A DNA stretch of 25,725 bases, from assembly GCA_041402045.1 (NCBI GenBank), contig JAWKSZ010000090.1:1-25725 (forward strand), written 5' to 3'. This DNA comes from JAGQRJ01 sp041402045 (lineage in GTDB: Bacteria; Planctomycetota; J058). The notes under the pieces are model-generated. The model was given only the letters and a program-made list of their open reading frames with translations. It was not told the DNA's origin and searched no databases. This document shows positions 1-8,046 of this stretch, piece after piece (the stretch's first letter is position 1; each line of letters begins with the position of its first letter). Position numbers and translations under genes: made by a program.

Positions 1-743
1 CGGTCCAGGCGCTCTACGACGGCGCCGTGGCCGAGATCATCCCGGTGTCTTCGACCCGCGTCGCCGAGTCCTCGAAGCTCCTGGAGAACATCTACCGCTG
101 CGTGAACATCGCGCTGGTCAACGAGCTCGAGGTCTGCTTCGCGCGCATGGGCGTCGACATCTTCGAGGTGATCGACGCCGCGCGCACCAAGCCCTTCGGC
201 TTCACCCCGTTCTGGCCGGGGCCCGGCCTGGGCGGGCACTGCATCCCCATCGACCCCGTCTACCTGAGCTGGAAGGCCAAGGAGTTCGGGGTCCGCACCC
301 GGTTCATCGACCTCGCGCAGGAGGTGAACACCTCCATGCCCGAGTACGTGCTCGGGCGCTGCATGGACGCGCTCAACAGCCAGGAGAAGGCGCTCAAGGG
401 CGCCAAGGTCCTGTTCCTGGGGGTGGCCTACAAGAAGGACGTGGGCGACGTGCGCGAGTCGCCGGCCCTGGTCCTGTGGGAGCTGTTCGGCGCCAAGGGC
501 GCCGAGCTGGACTACCACGACCCCCACGTGCCCGTCCTCGGTCGCGGCCGGCACTACAGCATCGACCGCAAGAGCGTCAGCCTCGACGCCAACACCCTCT
601 CGAGCTACGACCTCGTGGTCGTGGTCACCGACCACTCGAGCATGGACTGGTCCCAGGTCGTGCAGCACTCGAAGCTGCTCGTCGACACCCGCAACGCGAC
701 CCGCGACGTGCGCGGGGACGCGGCCCACGTGTTCCTCGCCTAG
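1..743 (+). CDS. Nucleotide-sugar 6-dehydrogenase (UDP-GlcNAc/UDP-ManNAc dehydrogenase type), 5'-truncated
   Basis: NAD-dependent four-electron oxidation of a UDP-sugar to the uronate, supplying exopolysaccharide or O-antigen synthesis in the cytoplasm. The open frame enters from the left edge (first full codon at 3), so the Rossmann N-terminus is missing. Visible parts are the end of the first domain, the central dimerisation domain with the catalytic-lysine segment ESSKLLEN, and the thiol-ester cysteine in GGHCIPIDP (codon near 240). The C-terminal UDP-binding domain starts at GAKVLFLGVAYKKDVGDVRE. The PGPGLGGHCIPIDP form resembles the WbpA/TviB group more than UDP-glucose dehydrogenase, but substrate is inferred only. 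Its TAG stop interlocks with the stop of the convergent small membrane gene within one CTAG at 740-743. Confidence 0.93.
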   Translation, partial: VQALYDGAVAEIIPVSSTRVAESSKLLENIYRCVNIALVNELEVCFARMGVDIFEVIDAARTKPFGFTPFWPGPGLGGHCIPIDPVYLSWKAKEFGVRTRFIDLAQEVNTSMPEYVLGRCMDALNSQEKALKGAKVLFLGVAYKKDVGDVRESPALVLWELFGAKGAELDYHDPHVPVLGRGRHYSIDRKSVSLDANTLSSYDLVVVVTDHSSMDWSQVVQHSKLLVDTRNATRDVRGDAAHVFLA

Positions 744-946
744 CGGGCAGGTCCGGCCAAGCCGAGCAACACCAGCCCGCCGACGAGCAACAGTCCGCCG
801 AGGGCGTAGAGCCCCTTGGCCAGGCGCGCCGCGCCGCGGCGCTCCTCGTCCGTGAGCGCGCCCCGGGCCCCCAGCCCGCGGGCGACGGTGCCGACGACCA
901 ACGCCAGGCCTCCGGCTCCCAACGCCGCGACGCCCCACGCCGTCAC
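740..946 (-). CDS. Small two-helix membrane protein, coupled to the upstream kinase gene
   Basis: A 68-residue protein with GTG start, of unknown function. Two hydrophobic segments (about residues 4-23 and 46-64) flank a short charged loop (LTDEERRGAARLAKG), giving a hairpin membrane topology. The start is well supported: the GTG overlaps the kinase TGA stop (GTGA, 943-946) and a GGAGG Shine-Dalgarno lies 6 nt upstream inside the kinase 3' end, indicating translational coupling. It may be an accessory subunit or anchor for the kinase, but that is inference from coupling only. Its stop shares CTAG with the convergent dehydrogenase. Confidence 0.7.
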   Translation of the reverse strand: MTAWGVAALGAGGLALVVGTVARGLGARGALTDEERRGAARLAKGLYALGGLLLVGGLVLLGLAGPAR

Positions 947-3900
947 CGCTCACCTCCCACCCCGAACGAGTCGTCGAAGGGCCCCGGCTCCTCGCGCTCG
1001 AGCTGCTCGGGCGCGGGGTGCTTGGAGGCCAGGGTCGAGTCCAGCGGGATCTCGTAGACCGACGCGACTCGGCTGGCGACGTCCTCCTCGAACGCGACCC
1101 GCAGCCGACGCCGCAGCCCGCGCAGGTCGAACACGTGCAAGAGGTAGACCCCGCCGAGGCACGCGCCCAGGAGCCAGGTCCAGCGCTCGATCGCCGCGAG
1201 CACCGCCTGGGGCGAGTGCCCGGTCGCGGCGCTGGCCTCCGCCAGGTCGAGCCCCAACAGCGAGACGTTCCACGCCGGGCCGCCGCGCAGGAGCTCGTCC
1301 ACGGCGAACAGCCACACCAGCACGAAGGCGGAGCCGCGCAGCGGGCGCCCGGTCATGACCTGGGCCACCCCTGGGATCAGCGGGCCCACCAGGCGCACCA
1401 CGAACCCCGGCTTGGCGTCGACGCCCACCGGCTCGAAGTAGCGGGGGCTCGGCAGCAGCAGCGAGCCGAGCATCAACAACAGCACGAAGGGGACCACCCA
1501 GAACCAGCGGTTGCGCGCGCGCTGCTCGCGCAGCGGGCGGTCGTAGACCCGCTCGAAGGCGAGGAGCGAGGCGTCGATCCGCCCGGGGACCGGGACGAAC
1601 AGCGCGCGCAGGGTGCGCGCCGGCCAGGCGCTCCACCAGCTCTCGCGGCCGAGGAGCGCCTGGTCCCGCGCCAGCCGCGGCGGCACGGGTGGGGTGAGCG
1701 AGGCGTCGACCAGCGCCGGGTCCGCGCGGCGCGCCTCCTCGAGCAGCGGGCGCGCGTCGGCCTCGGGGAGCTGCTGCGCGAGGCCCAGGAGCGCGGGCGC
1801 GCTGCGCTCGAGGGCCAGGGCGTCGCGGTAGGCCGCGCGCACCTCGTCGTCGGGGCGCCGCCCGCGCTGCTTGGCCCAGGCCCGGGCGTAGGCCAGCGCG
1901 GGCTCGAGGAACTCGCTGCGCTCCAGGGCGCCCTGCCCCACGAGCTGGTCCAGGGCGAGCTCGGTCTCGGAGAAGCTCAGGCCGCACAAGGAGGCGGCGG
2001 TCGCCGCGTCCAGGGGCACCTCCATGGGCAGCGCCGCGAACACCGCCTGCTGGGTCGGGGTCGAGCCCGCGGCGATCCGCGCGACCTCGCTGCGGCGGTA
2101 GCTGCGGAAGGCCTGGTCCAGGGCCGTCGAGCTCGCGGGGGCGGTGGGGTAGCCCCCGCACAGGGTCTGGGGTCCGCGGCGGGCGGCGGTCAGGGCCTCG
2201 CGGGCCGCGTCGTTGAGCCCCACGAGCACGAAGTAGAGCGCGAGCACGCCCACGACCGCCGCCTTGTCGTGCAGGGTCACGTAGCTCGGCCAGGCGAAGC
2301 TCAGGCGCACCCGCGGGTTCTTCACCCACAGCCGCAGCCGGGCCCAGCGTCCGCGGACGCCGCTGCGCTCCAGGTCGCGCCGGGTCTGGCGCCGGTAGCG
2401 CATCCACAGCAGGAGCAGGAGCCCCACCGCGCCCGGGATCAAGGACTGCTGGAACGCGTGGCCGGCCTCGGCGTAGACCAGGCCCTCGGGGCTCATGCCT
2501 CCCGGGGCGGCGGGCTCGCGCGCTCCGAGGGTCACGAGCTCGGCCCGCGTCCGGGGGTCGTCCTCGGCCACGACCCAGGGGTCGAGGGGGCCCGAGCCGC
2601 TCCAGGCGGCGGCCCAGCCCGCGGCGTCGAGGTCGCGCAGCGCGAGCGCGATCCCCGCCGCCGCGGGGTCGAGCCCGTGGGCGCGCAGGTAGTCCCGCAG
2701 AGCCAGGCGCCCGGGTCCGGTCAGGTGCGGGGCGCTCAAGGCGCGGGCGATCAGCGCCTCGGTCGGGGGGGCGCCCTCGACCTCCGAGCGCCAGGCCGCC
2801 GCGTAGGCCAGGACCCAGGGGTTGCTCTCGTCGATCAGCGCGGCGTCGTCGAGCAGCACCTTCAGCCGCGGGTCGTGGGGGTCCGCGCGCACGAAGCGCG
2901 GCTCGACGGGGACCGGACGCGGGCGACCTTCGAGGGTCAGGAGCACGTCCCCCTGGACGCCAGGGACCTGCGGTGTGAAGTGCAGCAGGCGGTCGTCGGA
3001 GCGCAGGCGCTTGCGCGCGAAGCTCTCGGGCCCCACCACCAGCCCGCCGCCGAGGACCAGCCGTCCGCCGCGGGGGCCCTGGACGCCCAGGTCTGCCTGC
3101 CCGCAGCGCGCGGGCCCCTGGGGCGGGACGTAGGGGTAGAAGCGCCAGGGCGAGGTCGGCGAGCGCGGCTGGACCTCGAACCCGGGGTCGCAGGCGGCGA
3201 AGCGCGCGCGCGCCAGCCAGCGCAGCTCGTCGTGGGGCACGCGCTCGGGCTCGGGGGTCAGGCTCGGGGCGAAGGCGTGCTCGAGGGTCAGCTCCGGGCC
3301 GGCGCCCACCCGCAGCCCGACCTCGCGGCGCGCGCCCGCGACCTCGACCTCTGCCACCAGGCCCTGGGCGCCGCGGTAGCTCAGGCGGCGCGCCAACCCG
3401 GGCAGGCGCGCGCGGGCGAAGATCCGCCCGTCGTTGCTGGAGAGGGTGTAGACGAAGCGCAGCCACCCCACGTAGACCCAGCGTCCGTCGAGGCTGAGCA
3501 GCGGGTGCGTCGTCCCGCCCCAGTCCGCGCAGAGCTCGCGCTGGCCGACCGGCGGCCAGCGCCAGGCGTGGGCGCTCGCGCTCACCGGCCGCGCCTGGAT
3601 GAACCCCCCCGGGCGCAGCACCGGCGCGCGGAAGGACTCCGCCGAGCTCGCCAGGCTGCGGGGCACCAGGGCCTGCAGCGCGCGGCGGCCGTCGGGGTCG
3701 AGGACCTCGTAGGCCGCCTCGAGCACCGCGAGGTCCAGGGGCGTGGCGCGGGTCTTGGCGTGAGCCAGGGCCAGCTCGAACGCGCCGGGCTCGCCCCGGG
3801 CGACCCCCAGCCGCGCGAGGAAGGCCTGGCGCAGGGCCGGAGTCAGCTCGCCCCCCGCGTCCGCGAGCAGGCCCTCGAGCAGCTCCGCGGCGCGCGCCGG

Positions 3901-5367
3901 CGCCAGCCGGCGGTCCCGGGCCAGGAGGTCCAGGATCTCCACGAGCTGGCGGGGGCTGACCGGGGCGTCGGCGTCGGGGAGCTCGCCCTGGAGCTGGACC
4001 CAGGTCGGACGCTCGAGCTCGTCGGGGCTCGGGAGCAGCGTGCGCCAATCCCTCGGGGGGAGCGGGCCCAAGGCCTCGGCCAGGGGTCCGTAGCCCGGCT
4101 GTCCGCGCGGGATCGCGTAGGCCGCAGCGAGCAGCGGCCCGGGGGCCGGGGCCTCGCTCGCGCTCGCGGCCGGGGCCAGCGGCGGGCGCGGCTGGGGGCC
4201 CAGGGCGTAGGTCAGGAGCGCTGCGATCACGAACAGCGGGAGGAACGCCGCGACCACGTGCCGGTGCTGGGCGACCCGCCGCCCGATCCGGGTGGTCAGC
4301 CCGCCGCGCACCGCGCGCACCGGCTCTCCGCGCAGGAAGCGCTCGAGGTCGCGCTCCATGGCCTGGGCGCTGGCGTAGCGCCGCCACTTCTCCTTCTCCA
4401 GCGCCTTGAGGCAGATCGTCTCCAGGGACGCCGGGACTCCCTCGCGCAGCTTGCTGGGCGGCGTCGGCTCCCGGGTCAGGACCTGCGCGATCACGTCGTA
4501 GAGGCTCTTGCCGCGGAACGGAGGGCGCCCGGTCAGGCACTCGTAGAGCACGGCGCCCAGCCCGTAGACGTCGGACACCGCGTCGACCTGGCGGAACAAG
4601 CCCCGGGCCTGCTCCGGCGGCATGTAGGGCGGGCTGCCCATGGCGACGCCGGTCAGCGTCAGGTTGCCCACCGAGGCCTCGCCCAGGTCCTTGGCCAGCC
4701 CGAAGTCGGTGACGTGGGGCTGGCCCTCGAGGTCCAACAGAATGTTCGCGGGCTTGAGGTCGCGGTGAATGATCCCCTGCTCGTGGGCGTAGTGGATCGC
4801 CCCCGCGACCTGGGCCACCAGCTCGGCGGCGCGGCGCGGGGGGACCCCGCCTTCGCTCCGCGCCTGGGCCTGGAGCGTGGTCCCCTCCACCAGGTCCATG
4901 GTGAAGTAGGGCCGGCCCGAGTCGAGGCCCACGTCGTGGATCGCCACGATCGCCGGGTGCACGAGCTTCTGCACCGCGCGCGCCTCGCGGTCGAAGCGCG
5001 CGAGCTCCTCGCGGTCCACGTCGGCGCTCGAGATCACCTTCAGCGCACGGGTCACCCCGCGGTCCGGGTCGTGGGCCTCGTAGACCACGCCCATGCCACC
5101 CTTGCCCAGGATTCGCTTGAGCTCGAACGGCCCGATCCGCTGCGGCTCGCTCTCCGGCGCCGGGACCGCGCGCAGGGTGCTCTCGATCGGGAGCGCGGGG
5201 CCGGAGTCGATCCGTGAGCCCGGGTCCGAGCCCGGCGCCCGCGGCCCGCGGGATCCGCCGGGCAGCGCAGCGCGCAGGTCGCCGCGCTCGCTGCGCCGCG
5301 CCGGATCGAGGAAGGTCGCCTCGTCCTCGTCACCCTCCCCGGGTTCGTGCATGGCCAGAGGGTACAT
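943..5367 (-). CDS. Hanks-type (PknB-like) serine/threonine kinase with large multi-span C-terminal region
   Basis: Predicted eukaryotic-like protein kinase of 1474 residues, anchored in the inner membrane. The kinase domain spans about residues 78-345: glycine loop GKGGMG (88-93), ATP lysine in RALKV (110), catalytic loop HRDLKPAN (201-208), DFGLAKD (221) and an activation segment ending SPPYMPPEQ (245-253). A membrane helix follows at about 371-390. The remaining roughly 1000 residues are not a recognised family. They include a stretch rich in beta-strand-like sequence (HPLLSLDGRWVYVGW), a helical region, and four or more further hydrophobic segments near the C-terminus, one followed by a PGVAQVMTGRPLRGSAF motif like small integral-membrane proteins. 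Start is uncertain: ATG at 5367 or 5352, neither with a clear Shine-Dalgarno. The gene is divergent from pilD. Confidence 0.88.
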   Translation of the reverse strand: MYPLAMHEPGEGDEDEATFLDPARRSERGDLRAALPGGSRGPRAPGSDPGSRIDSGPALPIESTLRAVPAPESEPQRIGPFELKRILGKGGMGVVYEAHDPDRGVTRALKVISSADVDREELARFDREARAVQKLVHPAIVAIHDVGLDSGRPYFTMDLVEGTTLQAQARSEGGVPPRRAAELVAQVAGAIHYAHEQGIIHRDLKPANILLDLEGQPHVTDFGLAKDLGEASVGNLTLTGVAMGSPPYMPPEQARGLFRQVDAVSDVYGLGAVLYECLTGRPPFRGKSLYDVIAQVLTREPTPPSKLREGVPASLETICLKALEKEKWRRYASAQAMERDLERFLRGEPVRAVRGGLTTRIGRRVAQHRHVVAAFLPLFVIAALLTYALGPQPRPPLAPAASASEAPAPGPLLAAAYAIPRGQPGYGPLAEALGPLPPRDWRTLLPSPDELERPTWVQLQGELPDADAPVSPRQLVEILDLLARDRRLAPARAAELLEGLLADAGGELTPALRQAFLARLGVARGEPGAFELALAHAKTRATPLDLAVLEAAYEVLDPDGRRALQALVPRSLASSAESFRAPVLRPGGFIQARPVSASAHAWRWPPVGQRELCADWGGTTHPLLSLDGRWVYVGWLRFVYTLSSNDGRIFARARLPGLARRLSYRGAQGLVAEVEVAGARREVGLRVGAGPELTLEHAFAPSLTPEPERVPHDELRWLARARFAACDPGFEVQPRSPTSPWRFYPYVPPQGPARCGQADLGVQGPRGGRLVLGGGLVVGPESFARKRLRSDDRLLHFTPQVPGVQGDVLLTLEGRPRPVPVEPRFVRADPHDPRLKVLLDDAALIDESNPWVLAYAAAWRSEVEGAPPTEALIARALSAPHLTGPGRLALRDYLRAHGLDPAAAGIALALRDLDAAGWAAAWSGSGPLDPWVVAEDDPRTRAELVTLGAREPAAPGGMSPEGLVYAEAGHAFQQSLIPGAVGLLLLLWMRYRRQTRRDLERSGVRGRWARLRLWVKNPRVRLSFAWPSYVTLHDKAAVVGVLALYFVLVGLNDAAREALTAARRGPQTLCGGYPTAPASSTALDQAFRSYRRSEVARIAAGSTPTQQAVFAALPMEVPLDAATAASLCGLSFSETELALDQLVGQGALERSEFLEPALAYARAWAKQRGRRPDDEVRAAYRDALALERSAPALLGLAQQLPEADARPLLEEARRADPALVDASLTPPVPPRLARDQALLGRESWWSAWPARTLRALFVPVPGRIDASLLAFERVYDRPLREQRARNRWFWVVPFVLLLMLGSLLLPSPRYFEPVGVDAKPGFVVRLVGPLIPGVAQVMTGRPLRGSAFVLVWLFAVDELLRGGPAWNVSLLGLDLAEASAATGHSPQAVLAAIERWTWLLGACLGGVYLLHVFDLRGLRRRLRVAFEEDVASRVASVYEIPLDSTLASKHPAPEQLEREEPGPFDDSFGVGGER

Positions 5368-5378
5368 TTTTCTGGTTC

Positions 5379-5396
5379 GCGCCGCCTACGCGGCGC
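5379..5396 (-). promoter_or_regulatory. 7-bp perfect hairpin just upstream of the kinase start
   Basis: GCGCCGC (5379-5385), loop CTAC, GCGGCGC (5390-5396). It sits about 12 nt before the ATG at 5367, where a Shine-Dalgarno would be expected and none is seen. It could limit translation of the kinase mRNA. This is an inference, and GC-rich DNA makes short stems common. Confidence 0.3.
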
Positions 5397-5491
5397 TCAC
5401 GGCCCGAGGCCCTGCACACAGCCTCCCGTGGTTCCGTGTTCCTCTCCCTCGCCTGGTTCGCGGCGCTCCTGGCCCCCGCGGGCCTTAGCGC

Positions 5492-5551
5492 GACGCCCTC
5501 CCGTCGTTTCGTCGGGGCGCGGGGGCTCCGTAGTGCGGTCGGGAGGGCATC
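5492..5551. promoter_or_regulatory. Spaced inverted repeat in the kinase/pilD divergent promoter region
   Basis: GACGCCCTCCCG (5492-5503) and CGGGAGGGCATC (5540-5551) are inverted copies matching at 11 of 12 positions, separated by 36 nt, in the 232-nt region between the two divergent starts. The centre-to-centre distance is 48 nt, between four and five helical turns. The pair could be two operator half-sites for one regulator or the arms of a long hairpin. Nothing else in this intergenic region is recognisable, and no clear -35/-10 pair stands out. Confidence 0.35.
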
Positions 5552-5599
5552 TGGAGCGCGCACGCGGGAGAGGTGAGTCGGACCTGGTAGACTTGCGCC

Positions 5600-6661
5600 A
5601 TGGATCCCACGACGGGGCTGTGGTGCATCGTGCTGGTGTGGCTGGGAGCCACCGGCGCGTGCGTGGGCAGCTTCCTCAACGTGGTGATCTTCCGCCTGCC
5701 GCGGCGATGCTTGAGCGTGTCGAAGCCGGCGCGCTCGTTCTGTCCGACCTGCGTGCGGCAGCTCACGTGGCGCGAGAACGTGCCGCTGCTCTCGTACCTG
5801 ATTCAGCGCGGGCGCTGTCGGGGTTGCCAGCAGCCGATCTCCTGGCGCTACCCCCTCGTCGAGGGGGTGATCTTCGTCCTGTTCCTGGCCCTGGCCTTCC
5901 GGCACCTGAGCCCTGCGCTGCTGGTGACGCCGCAGGCCTGGGGGGTGTACGCGATCCATTGCCTCGTGGCCTGTGCCCTGGTGGTGTGCGCCGCCACCGA
6001 CCTCGACCTGCGCCTGGTGCCCGACGCGATCACGATCCCGGGGGTGCTCCTGGCGCCCGTGGCCCTGACCCTCGTCCCTGGGGCCCTGGGCTCCCCGCTC
6101 CCCGACCTCCCGGAGTGGGGGCGAGCGCTGAGCGCGAGCTTCGAGTCGCCCTGCGCGTGGTGGGGGCTCGACGGCGGCCCGAGCCCGGCGCGCTGGCTGA
6201 TCGGGCTCTCGGGGAGCGACTGGGCGCCGCACCTGGGGGGACTCGCGGGGTCGCTCCTGGGGATCCTGGCGGGGGGCGGCTCGCTCGTCGCGATCAACGC
6301 GGCGTTTGGGGTGTTCGGGGTGCGCAGCATGGGAGCCGGCGACGTCAAGCTCCTGGCCTTCCTGGGGGGCTACCTGGGCTGGCAGGCGGCCCTGGGGACC
6401 CTCGCGCGGGCGGTGCTCCTGGGGGCGGGGGCGGGGATCGCCTACTTCGCGCTCAGCGGACGCGAAGCCCTCGAGCCAGGGGAGTGGGACGGCCTGAGCG
6501 CGACCCGCCGGTGGCTGGCGGGGGGTCCTGGCGCCCAGGGGTGGCGTGCGCGCCTGGCCACCGGGGCCGCCCACGTCCCCTTCGCGCCCTTCCTCTGTCT
6601 GGCCGCCGGGGTGTGCCTGTTCGCGCCGCGAGGCGTGCTGCTAGGGGTGCTCGGGGGCTGA
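5600..6661 (+). CDS. pilD: Type IV prepilin peptidase / N-methyltransferase PilD
   Basis: Bifunctional inner-membrane aspartic protease (A24 family) that cleaves prepilin leader peptides and N-methylates the new terminus. It has 353 residues. The N-terminal methylase-like domain begins with a membrane helix and GSFLNVVIFRLP, followed by the Zn-type cysteine pairs CPTC (48-51) and CRGC (73-76). The peptidase domain has the conserved segment ATDLDLRLVPD (about 132-142) and the GxGD motif GAGDVKL (D250). A polar insert of about 45 residues (about 165-210) lies between these motifs and makes the protein longer than most PilD (about 290). The usual PFAPFLCLAAG segment is near the end. The start ATG has only a distant purine-rich stretch upstream. 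It is first gene of the pilD-pilT-pilC-pilS-pilR run. Confidence 0.94.
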   Translation: MDPTTGLWCIVLVWLGATGACVGSFLNVVIFRLPRRCLSVSKPARSFCPTCVRQLTWRENVPLLSYLIQRGRCRGCQQPISWRYPLVEGVIFVLFLALAFRHLSPALLVTPQAWGVYAIHCLVACALVVCAATDLDLRLVPDAITIPGVLLAPVALTLVPGALGSPLPDLPEWGRALSASFESPCAWWGLDGGPSPARWLIGLSGSDWAPHLGGLAGSLLGILAGGGSLVAINAAFGVFGVRSMGAGDVKLLAFLGGYLGWQAALGTLARAVLLGAGAGIAYFALSGREALEPGEWDGLSATRRWLAGGPGAQGWRARLATGAAHVPFAPFLCLAAGVCLFAPRGVLLGVLGG

Positions 6662-6771
6662 CCGCGGGTGCTGGCAAGTTCCCGCGTAAGCGGTTACAAA
6701 ACCCGGTGCCGGAATCATGCAGGCGAGCGTGGCGGGTGGGTCCCGAACCATGCGCGCGAGCGTGAAGTCCG

Positions 6772-6822
6772 GCGCCGCCGGAGGCGGCGCGGCAGCCCCT
6801 GGCTGCCGCCAGGACATGGCGG
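6772..6822 (+). promoter_or_regulatory. Overlapping alternative hairpins in the pilT leader
   Basis: Four possible stems precede the pilT ribosome-binding site. GCGCCGCC/GGCGGCGC (6772-6779 with 6783-6790) and GGCAGCC/GGCTGCC (6791-6797 with 6801-6807) are perfect back-to-back hairpins with 3-nt loops. CCTGG/CCAGG (6798-6802 with 6809-6813) is incompatible with the second. CCGCC/GGCGG (6806-6810 with 6818-6822) would cover the first bases of the Shine-Dalgarno at 6821-6828. Mutually exclusive pairing suggests translational control or mRNA end protection. The regulatory role is inference. Confidence 0.4.
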
Positions 6823-6835
6823 AAGGAGCCCCCTC

Positions 6836-7987
6836 GTGATCAGCGTCGAAGAACTGCTGCAGCAACTCGTGGAGCGCGGGGGCTCGGACCTCCACGTCAC
6901 CGCGGGGGCGCCCCCGAAGATCCGGATCGACGGCAAGTTGATCGACACCGAGCACGCCGTGCTCGACCCCGAGACCACCCAGAAGCTGATCTACTCGATC
7001 CTGGACAACACCCAGATCGCGCGGTTCGAGAAGGACCTCGAGCTGGACATGTCGTTCGGTATCGGCGGGTTGGGCCGTTTCCGCACCAACGTGTTCATGC
7101 AACGCGGCGCGGTGGGCGCGGTGCTGCGCGTGATCCCCTACGAGATCAAGGGCTTCCGCGACCTGGGCCTCCCCGAGGACCTCTGCGCTCAGATCTGCGC
7201 CACCCCCAAGGGGCTGGTGCTGGTGACCGGCGCAACCGGCTCGGGCAAGTCGACGACCCTCGCGGCCATGGTCGACTACGTGAACCGCAGCCGCAGCGAA
7301 CATATCGTGACCATCGAGGACCCGATCGAGTTCGTGCACAAGAACAAGTCCTGCCTGGTCAACCAGCGCGAGGTCGGCAGCGACACCCACGGCTTCAAGG
7401 AGGCCCTGCGCTCCGTGCTGCGTCAGGACCCGGACGTGGTCCTGGTGGGTGAGATGCGCGACATGGAGACCATCGAGGCCGCGTTGACGCTGGCCGAGAC
7501 GGGTCACCTCACCTTCGGCACGCTGCACACCTCGGACTGCGTGCAGACCATGAACCGCATCGTGGACGTGTTCCCTGCCTACCAGCAGCAGCAGATCCGC
7601 ACCGTGCTCTCGTTCGTGGTCCAGGCCGTGTTCTGCCAGCAGCTCCTGCCGCGCAAGGACGGCCGCGGGCGCGTGATGGCCGCGGAGATCATGATCGCCA
7701 ACAGCGCGGTCAAGTCGCTGATCCGCGAGGACAAGGCGCACCAGATCTACAGCATCATTCAGACCGGCGGCAAGTACGGCATGCGCACCATGAACCAGTC
7801 GCTGTTCCAGCTGGTGCAGAAGCACCTCGTGGACTACGAGGACGCCAAGGAGCGCTCGACCGACGTCGAGGACTTCCAGCGCACCTTCCAGAGCGCGGGC
7901 GTGACCCCGCGCGGCGGCGTCCAGCCGCGGACCGGCGGCAAGCCGGGTGCGCCTCGCGGCGGCGCCCCGGGCGCGCGTCGGCGGTAA
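6836..7987 (+). CDS. pilT: Type IV pilus retraction ATPase PilT
   Basis: Hexameric cytoplasmic AAA-type motor that depolymerises the pilus for twitching motility. I place the start at GTG 6836, preceded by GGAAGGAG (6821-6828) with 7-nt spacing; the open frame extends upstream but that part is non-coding in character. The 383-residue protein begins with the PilT PAS-like N-domain (VEELLQQLVERGGSDLHVTAGAPP). It then has Walker A GATGSGKS (132-139), an Asp box (VTIEDPIEFVH), Walker B VVLVGEMRD (201-209), a His box (TGHLTFGTLHTSD), and AVKSLIRE (291-298), the counterpart of the retraction-linked AIRNLIRE motif. A Gly/Arg-rich, low-complexity tail (about 358-383) extends beyond usual PilT length. 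No extension ATPase pilB is present nearby. Confidence 0.96.
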   Translation: MISVEELLQQLVERGGSDLHVTAGAPPKIRIDGKLIDTEHAVLDPETTQKLIYSILDNTQIARFEKDLELDMSFGIGGLGRFRTNVFMQRGAVGAVLRVIPYEIKGFRDLGLPEDLCAQICATPKGLVLVTGATGSGKSTTLAAMVDYVNRSRSEHIVTIEDPIEFVHKNKSCLVNQREVGSDTHGFKEALRSVLRQDPDVVLVGEMRDMETIEAALTLAETGHLTFGTLHTSDCVQTMNRIVDVFPAYQQQQIRTVLSFVVQAVFCQQLLPRKDGRGRVMAAEIMIANSAVKSLIREDKAHQIYSIIQTGGKYGMRTMNQSLFQLVQKHLVDYEDAKERSTDVEDFQRTFQSAGVTPRGGVQPRTGGKPGAPRGGAPGARRR

Positions 7988-8046
7988 GAGCTAGAACAAC
8001 CAGGCACACTCACTACTCCTAAGGGCGGGAAGCAGAGAGCAGGGAC

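Noticed and set aside
1018..5217. A 1399-codon open frame on the plus strand opposite the kinase gene
   Set aside because: Stop-free antisense frame caused by high G+C. Its composition (Arg, Gln, Gly, His rich) fits no family, while the minus strand carries full kinase motifs.
6672..6685. Sigma-54-like promoter TGGCAAGTTCCCGC upstream of pilT
   Set aside because: The GG and GC elements are 9 nt apart instead of 10, and sigma-54 spacing is strict. It would be revived only if a base is missing here.
6668..6835. Upstream extension of the pilT frame
   Set aside because: It covers the hairpin leader, has non-PilT sequence rich in Arg, and GTG 6836 has a strong Shine-Dalgarno at the right distance.
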